NCBI GenBank assembly: GCA_964389005.1
Contig: CAYMCV010000029.1
Location: forward strand, 1-23,068
From: CAYMCV01 sp964389005
Lineage (GTDB): Bacteria > Bacillota > Clostridia > Lachnospirales > Lachnospiraceae
Length of the DNA stretch: 23,068 nucleotides
Reading direction: 5' to 3'
Below, piece after piece: positions 1 through 7,498 of the stretch (its first letter is position 1; each line of letters opens with the position of its first letter). The notes beneath the pieces were generated by a model. It worked only from the letters and a program-made list of their open reading frames with translations. It was not told the origin of the DNA and ran no database searches. A program made the translations under genes and the position numbers.

Positions 1-170
1 TCGCTCCCCGGAGACATACCGTCCGGTATCGTATGCACCATCCCGATTTCCGCATCACGTGCAAGCATGTCCGTATTGGGCGTTTTGGCATATTCCAACG
101 GCGTGGCTCCCTGCAAATCAGTAATCGGATCGTCGGCCATACCGTCACCCAAAATAACTATATATTTCAT
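1..170 (-). CDS. apgM: Cofactor-independent phosphoglycerate mutase, archaeal type (partial); likely homoserine kinase analogue
   Basis: Only the first 56 or so codons are present; the gene runs off the left edge of the window. The protein opens MKYIVILGDGMADDPI, the metal-binding start of the alkaline-phosphatase superfamily as seen in archaeal-type 2,3-bisphosphoglycerate-independent phosphoglycerate mutase (ApgM), and continues with the typical GATPLEYAKTPNTDMLA stretch. The start is set by a GAGAGG ribosome binding site in the 15-nt gap after homoserine dehydrogenase. Members of this family next to hom in Clostridia and Deltaproteobacteria have been proposed in subsystem annotations as functional replacements for ThrB homoserine kinase. 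The position here fits that role, but it is an inference from context: the visible part cannot separate mutase from kinase-like activity. Confidence 0.85.
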   Translation of the reverse strand, partial: MKYIVILGDGMADDPITDLQGATPLEYAKTPNTDMLARDAEIGMVHTIPDGMSPGS

Positions 171-185
171 TTTTATCTGCCTCTC

Positions 186-1397
186 TTATGCATCCAGACG
201 AATGCGACCCAGTACGCCGCGTACTTCTGCAATTTTTTGATTAAATTCTCTCTCTGACAGTTCATCTGTTAAAAATGCGAACTCGCCCGCAAGTTCCTCT
301 ACCGTAATCACTTCAACCTTACCAAACACTTCGCTCACGCCGCTTTCATCCGGTGTCCCTTTGACGCGTACCAAATACTTAAATGATATGCCGTCAATCG
401 GTGAGAGCACCACCTTTTCGCTGTCCCAGAAGCAGAAAATGAATTTGCCCTGATGTTTCGCACAGTCGATGACATCCGATACAACCGCACTTGCAGTCGG
501 AAGTTTCCCGGCACCGCGCCCGTAATACATGGTACTTCCGAGCATGTTCCCGTGTACACAAACCGCATTAAAAACGTCCTGCACACAATACAGCGGATTG
601 GCCGAAGATACAAGGAACGGCGCAACCATTGCGAAGCAACTGCCCTGTAAGTCTTTGCTGACGGCCAGAAGTTTGATACTCATATCCAGTTTCTGTGCGT
701 AGATAAAATCTTCCTTGGTAATCTTGGTGATTCCTTCGGTATAGATATCTTCGTAATTCACAGTCTTTCCGTAAATCAATGAAGATAAAATCGCAATTTT
801 GCGACAAGCGTCATATCCCTCAACATCTGCCTCCGGTTTACGCTCCGCATAGCCCTTCTCCTGTGCCTCCAAGAGAACCGCATCGTAACTCATGCCTTCT
901 TTGTCCATCTTGGTCAACATATAGTTGGTGGTTCCGTTCAGAATTCCCTTAATTCCGTCAATCTTTTCCGGAGTCAATGAAGAATTCAACGGTCTGATAA
1001 TCGGAATTCCGCCGCCGACGCTCGCTTCAAATAAATAATTACAATTGTTTTCGCTTGCAATTTGAATCAATTCCGGCCCGTGATTGGCAACGAGTTCCTT
1101 ATTGGAGGTACATACGCTCTTACCTTTTAGCAAAGCCTTCTTGCTAAAAGTATAAGCCGGCTCCACGCCTCCCATAGTCTCGCAAATCACAGTTACCTCG
1201 GGGTCGTTCAATATCACTTCATAATCATGAACCACCTTTGACTCCATCGGATCGCCCGGAAAATCTCTGATATCCAAAATGTATTTTACATCAATCTCTG
1301 TGCCCGCCTTTTTGCTGACCTCCGATTGATTCTTTGTGATTACTTCCACAACACCGCTTCCCACAGTGCCGTATCCCAAAACCGCAACCTGTATCAT
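186..1397 (-). CDS. hom: Homoserine dehydrogenase
   Basis: Catalyses NAD(P)H-dependent reduction of aspartate semialdehyde to homoserine, the branch point to threonine and methionine. The 403-residue protein starts with the Rossmann motif GYGTVGSG (residues 8-15), carries the family signature around NGTTNYMLTKM and the GRGAGKLPTASAVVSD segment, and ends with a regulatory ACT domain (about residues 320-403), the usual Gram-positive architecture. I chose ATG at 1397 because it has a strong GGAGAGAGGG ribosome binding site directly upstream and starts right at the Rossmann fold. A longer reading from 1436 would overlap the upstream stop codon (TAATG) but adds 13 residues that do not look like the family. 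The gene sits between an ACT protein and an ApgM homologue on the same strand, probably one transcript. Feedback by threonine through the ACT domain is likely from family knowledge. Confidence 0.95.
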   Translation of the reverse strand: MIQVAVLGYGTVGSGVVEVITKNQSEVSKKAGTEIDVKYILDIRDFPGDPMESKVVHDYEVILNDPEVTVICETMGGVEPAYTFSKKALLKGKSVCTSNKELVANHGPELIQIASENNCNYLFEASVGGGIPIIRPLNSSLTPEKIDGIKGILNGTTNYMLTKMDKEGMSYDAVLLEAQEKGYAERKPEADVEGYDACRKIAILSSLIYGKTVNYEDIYTEGITKITKEDFIYAQKLDMSIKLLAVSKDLQGSCFAMVAPFLVSSANPLYCVQDVFNAVCVHGNMLGSTMYYGRGAGKLPTASAVVSDVIDCAKHQGKFIFCFWDSEKVVLSPIDGISFKYLVRVKGTPDESGVSEVFGKVEVITVEELAGEFAFLTDELSEREFNQKIAEVRGVLGRIRLDA

Positions 1398-1435
1398 AGC
1401 CCTCTCTCCTTCCGAATTACATATTTCTTTTCTCA

Positions 1436-1879
1436 TTACTCTTTGGCAACAATCTTCACATATCTGACACCGTGAATCTGCTCCATCGTCTCTACCATCT
1501 CCGAAATATCGCGCGTTGACGGCAGTATCTGAATGCTGATACTGAGCGATGCCACATTGTTAATCGGGATACTCTGATGAATTGTCAGAATGTTCGCACC
1601 GAATTCCGCAACAATCTTCAACACATCTGACAGTATTCCCGGCTGGTCCATCATCTCAAACGTAAACGTCAGCACCTTTCCCTCCGAATTATCGTGAAAA
1701 GGGAAAATGTCGTCCTTATATTTATAGAATGAACTGCGACTGATTCCCGTTCGCTCTACCGCTTCCTGTACCGTCGCGGCGCTTCCGGTCTCAATCAATG
1801 CCTTGGTTTCAACTACTTTTAACAACACTTCGGGAAGTGCTTTCTTACGAACCACGAAATAACTGGCATTCTCTGTCAT
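1436..1879 (-). CDS. UPF0735 ACT domain-containing protein (PheB-like)
   Basis: A 147-residue protein of the UPF0735 family, whose Bacillus member is called PheB. It has an N-terminal helical region (FVVRKKALPEVLLKVVETKALIETG) that looks like a small helix-turn-helix (TVQEAVERTGISRSSFYKYKDD, about residues 35-56), then an ACT amino-acid-binding domain (from about residue 68, with the DQPGILSDVLKIVAEFGANI loop). The start at 1879 follows a GGAGG site; an open frame extends upstream to 1978 but has no ribosome binding site and no family similarity. It is the first gene of the ACT-hom-apgM operon, so a role as an amino-acid sensor or regulator of the homoserine branch is reasonable. The exact function of the family is not settled. 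Confidence 0.9.
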   Translation of the reverse strand: MTENASYFVVRKKALPEVLLKVVETKALIETGSAATVQEAVERTGISRSSFYKYKDDIFPFHDNSEGKVLTFTFEMMDQPGILSDVLKIVAEFGANILTIHQSIPINNVASLSISIQILPSTRDISEMVETMEQIHGVRYVKIVAKE

Positions 1880-1963
1880 GGGCACCCCGCCTCCTTTTGT
1901 GTCCAAAAGAAATGCCGCGTCTGTTGTATTCTGTACGCGGACATTTGTTTGTCTGTGGGGGAT

Positions 1964-1992
1964 ATTGTAACACAGCATTTCCGTTATGGCAA
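1964..1992 (-). promoter_or_regulatory. Sigma-A type promoter of the ACT-hom-apgM operon
   Basis: On the minus strand TTGCCA (-35, 1987-1992) is followed after exactly 17 bases by TACAAT (-10, 1964-1969). Transcription would start near 1957 and leave a leader of about 78 nt before the ACT gene. The leader contains a short CCGCG/CGCGG hairpin but no terminator-like structure and no T-box or known riboswitch motif that I recognise. Confidence 0.65.
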
Positions 1993-2011
1993 GTATATTT
2001 TAGATAAAAAT

Positions 2012-2045
2012 TAAGGTAAAATAAAAGACACCCCATTGGAGTGCC
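2012..2045 (-). terminator. Rho-independent terminator after the tetR-like gene
   Basis: On the minus strand an 8-bp stem GGCACTCC / GGGGTGTC (with G-U pairs, loop AAT, 2027-2045) is followed by a T-rich run (2012-2026). It lies 65 bases past the regulator stop codon and separates it from the promoter of the next operon. Confidence 0.75.
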
Positions 2046-2111
2046 TCTATGCTTGATTGTCTCTATATTAATGATGTGGTTTGAAACGTATACAATGCCG
2101 GCTGATTAACA

Positions 2112-2717
2112 CTACGCCTGATATGTAATAGATTTCATCATACCCAAAAATGCTTCTGTCGCTTTCCGATAATTCTTCTCCGCAAACGCTTCACTTTCAT
2201 AAGCTTCTTGCAACAGCCCGTCCAATACAAAGCGCATCGTTTCCGTTAGCGGCTCCAAATCCGCATCTTCGCGGAACAGCGTATAATCCGTCTGTTCATA
2301 GATGTGATTGATTTTATCAAGGTATGCCTGTTTGAAACCTCCGATTTCCGCAAGCGCTTCCTCATCCTTCTCATGTAACAATGAATCCAACATCAGCGGC
2401 ATATATGGATATTGCTTCCGTACGGCAAGTTTCGACTGAATGATTTCGTTGGTCAATTGAAAATAATCTTTCTCATCCGGATTGACTGCAACAGCCAACT
2501 CCATGACAATATATTTAACGGTATAGTCAACGACAAATGTATACAGTCCCAACTTGCTCCCGAAATAGTGAAACCACAGGCCTTTGCTAACCTCTGCTTC
2601 TTTCACCATATCATCCGTACTTGCCCGTTGATAGCCGTTTTTTGCAAAAATCTTCATTGCGCCATTCAGCATACGATCCTGTTTTTCTTTTTTCAAATCA
2701 AAAAATTTCTCGTTCAT
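2112..2717 (-). CDS. TetR/AcrR family transcriptional regulator
   Basis: A DNA-binding repressor-type protein of about 201 residues. The N-terminal TetR domain is clear: a helix with GAMKIFAKNGYQRAS, then the helix-turn-helix STDDMVKEAEVSKGLWFHYF and the following SKLGLYTFV. The C-terminal two-thirds is the variable all-helical ligand-binding domain, so the inducer cannot be predicted. ATG at 2717 has a GGA about 6 bases upstream; an in-frame GTG at 2735 would add six residues and cannot be excluded. The gene has its own promoter (TTGAAT-17-TATCAT) and terminator and is divergent from a small membrane protein gene at 2914, which is the obvious candidate target besides itself. That regulatory link is inference. 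Confidence 0.9.
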   Translation of the reverse strand: MNEKFFDLKKEKQDRMLNGAMKIFAKNGYQRASTDDMVKEAEVSKGLWFHYFGSKLGLYTFVVDYTVKYIVMELAVAVNPDEKDYFQLTNEIIQSKLAVRKQYPYMPLMLDSLLHEKDEEALAEIGGFKQAYLDKINHIYEQTDYTLFREDADLEPLTETMRFVLDGLLQEAYESEAFAEKNYRKATEAFLGMMKSITYQA

Positions 2718-2772
2718 TTTCCATTCCGCTTTCACACTTTTTGACCTTGATTGACTTTACGGGTCGAACTTT

Positions 2773-2801
2773 ATGATAACATAGTCTACACATCGATTCA
2801 A
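2773..2801 (-). promoter_or_regulatory. Promoter of the tetR-like gene
   Basis: On the minus strand TTGAAT (2796-2801), a 17-base spacer and TATCAT (2773-2778). Between it and the start codon, at about 2744-2768, an imperfect inverted pair (TTGACC ... GGTCGAA) could be an operator for autoregulation, but the match is partial. Confidence 0.55.
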
Positions 2802-2831
2802 TAACAAAATAATTTTTTTGTCCTATTTCTC

Positions 2832-2860
2832 TTTTCATTTTTGGGAAATAGTATTAGAAT
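2832..2860 (+). promoter_or_regulatory. Possible promoter of the small acidic membrane protein gene
   Basis: TTTTCA (2832-2837), a 17-base spacer and TAGAAT (2855-2860) upstream of the gene at 2914. The -10 is good and the -35 is weak. Confidence 0.4.
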
Positions 2861-2913
2861 AGAAAGAGCATAAACGGATATTATTAATTAACACCTGAAA
2901 GGAGCTTATACTC

Positions 2914-3324
2914 ATGAACAAAGCTACGAAATGGATATTATTTGGTGCCGCTGCAGGTGCTACCGCTGCCGGTGTATATTACCTTTTGAAAAACAAAGAC
3001 AAATTCTGTGTTGAAGAAACAAATCCGGATGGAACGAAGACACGCACTTATGTTCCTTTGGACATGGATGCAGCCAAGGCTAAAGTAACCGACGCTTATA
3101 ACAAGACCGTTGAGAAAGCACAGGAAGCTTGGAAGAAAGTCGAGGAGAAATTCGCATCCAAGGACGATGACGCCGAAGTAACCGAAGAAGTGACCGTTGA
3201 AGAAACCGTTGTCGCAGATGACGCTGTTGTTGCAGAAGATATGACCGGTGATGTAGTTTCTGACACAGAGACCGTTTCCGAAGATATTTCGGATTTTTCT
3301 GACGAAGAAGAAACCAACGCATAA
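2914..3324 (+). CDS. Small membrane-anchored acidic protein of unknown function
   Basis: A 136-residue protein with an AAGGAG ribosome binding site 8 bases before the ATG. Residues about 7-25 form one short, Ala/Gly-rich hydrophobic segment (ILFGAAAGATAAGVYYLL) followed by lysines, so it is probably a single-pass membrane protein. A short segment with KTRTYVPLD and a predicted amphipathic helix (AYNKTVEKAQEAWKKVEEKF) comes next. The last 60 or so residues are almost only D, E, V, T, A and S, with no lysine or arginine after about residue 85. The layout is reminiscent of YtxH-like or other small envelope proteins of Firmicutes, but I do not recognise a named family. It has its own terminator, so it is monocistronic. 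Confidence 0.85.
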   Translation: MNKATKWILFGAAAGATAAGVYYLLKNKDKFCVEETNPDGTKTRTYVPLDMDAAKAKVTDAYNKTVEKAQEAWKKVEEKFASKDDDAEVTEEVTVEETVVADDAVVAEDMTGDVVSDTETVSEDISDFSDEEETNA

Positions 3325-3346
3325 TGTTTTGAATTACAGATAACGT

Positions 3347-3384
3347 AAAGGAACCGAAATGTTATCATCGCGGTTCCTTTTTTC
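3347..3384 (+). terminator. Rho-independent terminator after the small acidic protein gene
   Basis: A 10-bp stem AAAGGAACCG / CGGTTCCTTT (3347-3356 with 3371-3380) with a 14-base loop, followed by further T residues. The T tract is only on the plus-strand side. Confidence 0.9.
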
Positions 3385-3417
3385 TGTGATTCATGATTCT
3401 TTTTGATTATATATACA

Positions 3418-4260
3418 TTATTCCTTATTCTTCAATTCTGTACGCAATTGATCTTTTAGTTCGCGCGCCTTATCCTTAATTCTGTTGCTGACGGTTTTGT
3501 TCACGAGAAGACCGGATATCATCTTGGCACACACCTCATAGTATGAGAAACGCAGTGCGAGTACCGCAATCAAATAATCCAGTGTCGACGAATCCATTCC
3601 GCAAATCGGCGGTGACTCACTTTGTCTTGCTTTTAGCAATCCCTCGTAGGCGTTCTTTAAAAAGATATCTTCTTCATCATGGATTGCCTGAAATTCTTCG
3701 CCTGCTGCTTCTTTCATATCTGCCATACCGCGCAAAACCCATGCGGTTTTGAGACAGATGTAGGCCTTTTCACTCGCCTTTGCTTTCTTCACCATTGCAT
3801 TCGCCAAGGCCAATCGATATCGCTCAATCGCAGTTTCATAGGAGTATGACGTGTCTGTATTGTCCTTCGGGATAAAGTGGTCACTGATTCCCTGTCGAAT
3901 CATCTTCACATGAACGCTCGCCATCGGTCCGAAATACCGTGTCAAAGCGGCATATCCACAATGTGGACACGCTACGACCTCATACTTCAAGGCATCAACA
4001 TTACCGTAAACCGGACGTAAATCCATATCGGTTCCAAGCAATTTGGCCTTATTACCACGCACGGCTTTGCTCTTAAATGATTTATCACATACCGGACATT
4101 CATAGGTTTTGTCATAAATCATGCTTTCTTCCGGCTCTGTCTGTGGTACATCTGCCTCCTGTTCCTCTTGCGTGTCTTTCTTTACTTCCTCTTCGGAAAA
4201 GAGACTCGCACTGTCGATTCCTGATATACCTAGGTTCTCCAATCCAGCAAATAAATCCAT
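3418..4260 (-). CDS. DUF2225 zinc-ribbon protein
   Basis: A 280-residue cytosolic protein. The first 47 residues are acidic and probably disordered. Two CxxC pairs follow, at C55/C58 (YECPVCDKSF) and C98/C101 (VVACPHCGYAALTRYF), the zinc-binding pattern of DUF2225. The rest is helical and TPR-like (AIERYRLALANAMVKKAKASEKAYICLKTAWVLRGM), as usual for this family in Clostridia. ATG at 4260 is preferred to an upstream start at 4287 because AAAGGAGAGG lies 7 bases before it. It follows the glutaminyl-tRNA synthetase gene on the same strand with 51 bases between, so it is probably co-transcribed. Its function is unknown. Confidence 0.9.
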   Translation of the reverse strand: MDLFAGLENLGISGIDSASLFSEEEVKKDTQEEQEADVPQTEPEESMIYDKTYECPVCDKSFKSKAVRGNKAKLLGTDMDLRPVYGNVDALKYEVVACPHCGYAALTRYFGPMASVHVKMIRQGISDHFIPKDNTDTSYSYETAIERYRLALANAMVKKAKASEKAYICLKTAWVLRGMADMKEAAGEEFQAIHDEEDIFLKNAYEGLLKARQSESPPICGMDSSTLDYLIAVLALRFSYYEVCAKMISGLLVNKTVSNRIKDKARELKDQLRTELKNKE

Positions 4261-4311
4261 CGTAACCTCTCCTTTGTGTATCCGCATTGTATAAATTTAC
4301 ATTCATCTATG

Positions 4312-6006
4312 CTATTTGGGTAATACAAACGAACTCTTTAACGATACGATTCGGTTGAATACCAATCGTTCCGGCGTGGTATCTTTATAGTCCACACAGA
4401 AAAATCCGTTACGAACAAATTGAAAACTCTCATAGGCCTGCGCTGTTTGTAATGAAGGCTCTAAAAAGCAATTTTTAAGTGTAACCAATGAATTGGGATT
4501 CAAATTCAGGCTACCGTCTTCTTTGTTGTAGACACCCTTTTCCTCATCCACCAGATTCTCAAACAAACGAACCTCTGCCTGTATCGCCGTCTCGGCTGCC
4601 ACCCAATGAATGGTTCCTTTGACTTTCCTTGCGTTAAAACCGGAACCAGACTTGGTTTCCGAGTCGTAAGTACAATGAACTTCCGTCACATTGCCGTTCT
4701 CATCCTTCACACAACCGGTGCAGGTAACGAAATAAGCATTCATCAGACGAACTTCATTGCCCGGGAACAAGCGAAAATATTTCTTGGGCGGTTCTTCCAT
4801 AAAATCATCACGTTCAATCCACAATTCTCGGCCAAACGGTACTTCTCTCTCTCCGAGTTCCTCATTCTCCAGATTATTCTGTGCTTTCAACATCTCAATC
4901 TGTCCTTCCGGATAATTATCGATGATTAATTTCACAGGATCAAGAACTGCCATGACACGCGGTCTTTTGAGTTTCAAATCTTCTCGTATGCAATACTCAA
5001 GCATTGCATAGTCTGCGGAAGATTGTGCTTTGGATACTCCGCAAAGTTCCACAAACATTTTTATGGATTCCGGTGTGAATCCGCGACGGCGAAGTGCCGC
5101 AACGGAAACGAGTCTCGGGTCATCCCAGCCGTCAACAATCCCGTCTTCCACCAGTTTTTTGATATATCGCTTTCCTGTTACTACATTTGTCAAGTACATC
5201 TTTGCAAACTCAATCTGGCGCGGAGGATTCGGATATTCCAACTCTCTGACCACCCAGTCGTACAGCGGTCTATGATCCTCGAATTCCAACGTACAAATCG
5301 AGTGTGTAATTCCTTCGATGGCATCTTCTACGGGATGTGCATAATCGTACATCGGATAAATGCACCACTTATCGCCGGTGTTATGATGTTCCATATGCGC
5401 CACGCGATAAATAATAGGGTCACGCATGTTGATGTTTGGCGAAGCCATATCGATTCTCGCACGCAATACCTTCTCGCCGTCAGCATATTTCCCGTCTTTC
5501 ATCTCTTCAAAAAGGCGCAGATTCTCCTCGATACTGCGGTCGGATGCGGGATCTTTCTTGCCGGGTTCAGTTAAAGTACCGCGATATTCACGTATCTCAT
5601 CCGCCGTCAAATCGGAAACATATGCTTTGCCCTTGCGAATCAACTTCAAAGCGCCCTCATACATCTGCTCAAAATAATCGGATGCAAAGAACAGCCGATC
5701 TTCCCAATCGGCACCAAGCCACTTAATGTCGGCCAGAATCGAATTGACAAATTCTATCTTCTCCTTCGTCGGATTCGTATCGTCAAAACGCATATTGAAT
5801 TTGCCGTTATATTTCTGAGCCAATCCATAATTCAACAGAATGCTCTTGGCATGTCCGATGTGTAAATATCCATTGGGTTCCGGCGGAAAACGCGTGTGAA
5901 CATTATCGTAAACGCCCTCCTCCAAATCTTTATCAATCATCTGTTCAATAAAATTCCTGGATTCTATGGATTTCTCTTCCTTTTCCGTCAATTCCTTCTC
6001 TTCCAT
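4312..6006 (-). CDS. glnS: Glutaminyl-tRNA synthetase
   Basis: Charges tRNA-Gln with glutamine in the cytosol. About 564 residues, class I synthetase with the HIGH box in PPEPNGYLHIGHAKS, the GlnRS-type catalytic stretch TNVVTGKRYIKKLVEDG and GWDDPRL, the ALRRRGFTPESI segment, and a full C-terminal beta-barrel anticodon-binding domain. The usual KMSKS equivalent in GlnRS (VMSK) is here VTGK: the lysine is kept but Met-Ser is not. Many Firmicutes lack GlnRS and use GatCAB instead, so this gene is likely an old acquisition, as in other Lachnospiraceae. ATG at 6006 was chosen; an in-frame GTG at 6015 is only 3 bases after the nearest AGGA and is less likely. No YqeY fusion is present. Confidence 0.95.
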   Translation of the reverse strand: MEEKELTEKEEKSIESRNFIEQMIDKDLEEGVYDNVHTRFPPEPNGYLHIGHAKSILLNYGLAQKYNGKFNMRFDDTNPTKEKIEFVNSILADIKWLGADWEDRLFFASDYFEQMYEGALKLIRKGKAYVSDLTADEIREYRGTLTEPGKKDPASDRSIEENLRLFEEMKDGKYADGEKVLRARIDMASPNINMRDPIIYRVAHMEHHNTGDKWCIYPMYDYAHPVEDAIEGITHSICTLEFEDHRPLYDWVVRELEYPNPPRQIEFAKMYLTNVVTGKRYIKKLVEDGIVDGWDDPRLVSVAALRRRGFTPESIKMFVELCGVSKAQSSADYAMLEYCIREDLKLKRPRVMAVLDPVKLIIDNYPEGQIEMLKAQNNLENEELGEREVPFGRELWIERDDFMEEPPKKYFRLFPGNEVRLMNAYFVTCTGCVKDENGNVTEVHCTYDSETKSGSGFNARKVKGTIHWVAAETAIQAEVRLFENLVDEEKGVYNKEDGSLNLNPNSLVTLKNCFLEPSLQTAQAYESFQFVRNGFFCVDYKDTTPERLVFNRIVSLKSSFVLPK

Positions 6007-6043
6007 CGCATTCACCGATCCTTATCTGTTTTTTCATTGTTTC

Positions 6044-6072
6044 ATCATAGCACAGTTTATAGCATTATTCAA
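6044..6072 (-). promoter_or_regulatory. glnS: Promoter of glnS
   Basis: On the minus strand TTGAAT (6067-6072), a 17-base spacer and TATGAT (6044-6049), about 37 bases before the start codon. No T-box leader fits into this short distance. Confidence 0.65.
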
Positions 6073-6085
6073 TAATCAGTACCAC

Positions 6086-6122
6086 TAAAAAACCCCTGTA
6101 GCAGTATCCCACCACAGGGGTT
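6086..6122 (-). terminator. Rho-independent terminator after the GNAT gene
   Basis: A perfect 9-bp stem AACCCCTGT / ACAGGGGTT (6091-6099 with 6114-6122) and, on the minus strand, a run of T after the stem (6086-6092). It lies about 85 bases past the acetyltransferase stop codon. Confidence 0.85.
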
Positions 6123-6134
6123 AACCTCATGCAA

Positions 6135-6181
6135 ACCGCCGTTTTTCGGTGTCCTCGTTCAATTTCGACAGGCTCGGCGGT
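6135..6181. repeat. Inverted repeat in the 3' region of the GNAT gene
   Basis: ACCGCCG (6135-6141) and CGGCGGT (6175-6181) are perfect 7-bp arms, with a second inner pair TGTC/GACA (6150-6153, 6167-6170). The element lies between the GNAT stop and its terminator and would fold as a hairpin with internal loops. There is no T tract, so it is not a terminator by itself. Confidence 0.45.
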
Positions 6182-6206
6182 CACTGCCTGTTTCCTTGCT
6201 CCTACT

Positions 6207-7187
6207 TTACCATTTCATTTCCGACGCGTAATCTTGATTTTTTGATTCCGCCTCCCACGAGATGAATACCTCGCGTTCCCAATGGTAGGCCCATATCTCA
6301 CCTTTATTTTCATAACCAATTTTTAGATAAAAATCCTGATCTCCGCCCTTCATTCCACGGCACATCGGATATTTGCTCATCACGCGGTTTGCCCCTTCAT
6401 GCAGAATGGCGGTCGCTAAACCCTTCCTTCTTTCCCACCAAACAACGCCAAGCGGCTCCAATTCACAATACGGCATCTTCGGGTCATACCAAAGAATCGC
6501 AAAAGCACACGGCCGTCCGAGCGGATCCAAAATGCACAAATCCAAGTCCTTATCATAATGTCCCATGGTTCTTAATTCATGGAATGCCGCTGCCCCATGC
6601 TCACACGCGTATTGACTTGCACCATACCCAAATGACATTCTATGTACATTAGACAGATAGAAATCCGGCGATGTATGACCGTCAATGATGGTATAGCCAT
6701 CCGGCAATTTTACCTCAAACGGCTGACCGCTAAAAGGTAACATAAGAAAGTGCTCAGGCCACCCGCCTTTTTGCAATCCGATTTCTTCTCCGAGACGCAT
6801 AAGTTCCGTATTCCACTTTGGTATCGTGATATTGAGTTCACGTTTGTGAGATTCAGGAATACCGACGCCATACATCTTGGCAAAATTAATCATCTCTTTC
6901 AGTAATTCGATTTCCCCGGCCCGCTCCTTTGATTCAAACAAAAAGAATACATCACCCTCGTATGTGCCCTCATTCCAGACACAGCCAACCAGCAAATCGC
7001 CTTCCCAGTACATACCGACAGTGTGCTCCCACGCATGCCGAAAACCTGTGAATTCCGGGTGTAATCCATGTGAAAACTCGACTCTGCTAAGCCCTACAAT
7101 TGGCGTCTCCCATTCATAAGACTTCAAAACAAGTTCAATTAAACGATCATAATCTTTATTCTGATAAAATGAAAAACGATATTTCAT
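6207..7187 (-). CDS. Two-domain GNAT family N-acetyltransferase
   Basis: A 326-residue cytosolic protein that probably transfers an acetyl group from acetyl-CoA to an amine. The C-terminal half carries the acetyl-CoA-binding motif A (LEPLGVVWWERRKGLATAILHEG, about residues 243-265, with R-R-K-G-L-A as the pyrophosphate loop), then HWEREV near the end. The N-terminal half begins YRFSFYQNKDYDRLIELV and looks like a second, degenerate GNAT fold without the RxxGxA loop. The start at 7187 has GGAGGA 8 bases upstream. The substrate cannot be predicted. It stands alone, with its own terminator and a set of direct repeats in its 5' region. Confidence 0.85.
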   Translation of the reverse strand: MKYRFSFYQNKDYDRLIELVLKSYEWETPIVGLSRVEFSHGLHPEFTGFRHAWEHTVGMYWEGDLLVGCVWNEGTYEGDVFFLFESKERAGEIELLKEMINFAKMYGVGIPESHKRELNITIPKWNTELMRLGEEIGLQKGGWPEHFLMLPFSGQPFEVKLPDGYTIIDGHTSPDFYLSNVHRMSFGYGASQYACEHGAAAFHELRTMGHYDKDLDLCILDPLGRPCAFAILWYDPKMPYCELEPLGVVWWERRKGLATAILHEGANRVMSKYPMCRGMKGGDQDFYLKIGYENKGEIWAYHWEREVFISWEAESKNQDYASEMKW

Positions 7188-7227
7188 GTACTATTTCCTC
7201 CTAAAAAAATAATTGATTTCCACTTGG

Positions 7228-7325
7228 CTGTGCACGATAAAATAATAGAATTATTCTCGCTTTGCTGTATACAATTGACAATGGAATTATTCTCGCTTTG
7301 CTGTGCACGATTAATCAAAGAATTT
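7228..7325. repeat. Three direct repeats, period 36-37 bp, upstream of the GNAT gene
   Basis: Units start at 7228, 7265 and 7301. The first two share 21 identical bases at their ends (GAATTATTCTCGCTTTGCTGT across the junction). On the minus strand each unit reads GTGCACAGC/GTATACAGC followed by (A/C)AAG. The third unit is degenerate. The rest of the 311-bp gap between the GNAT gene and the next gene (7188-7498) is AT-rich and shows no credible gene. Confidence 0.7.
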
Positions 7326-7498
7326 GTGTCTGTAATGTTCACCTCACCAAGTGAATCATTGTATATTGACTCCATCAATCGTGAAATACACAGTTTATAT
7401 TGGAAATCTGTAATTATCGTAACAGAATTACGTCTGTTTGGCAATTTAATTTTTAGCTACTTATTTCAGTGCATTTCTTCATCCTCTAATAAGCACCA

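Noticed and set aside
186..1436. Longer homoserine dehydrogenase starting at 1436
   Set aside because: No ribosome binding site, 13 non-family residues, and the strong GGAGAGAGGG site serves ATG 1397.
4606..5726. Several long frames on the plus strand opposite glnS
   Set aside because: They are antisense shadows of a conserved synthetase, without ribosome binding sites or recognisable protein features.
7184..7444. An 86-codon frame on the minus strand that ends in ATGA overlap with the GNAT start
   Set aside because: It is made largely of the 36-37 bp repeats (QQSENNSI twice), has no ribosome binding site and no protein-like composition. The overlap comes from the GNAT ribosome binding site being inside it.
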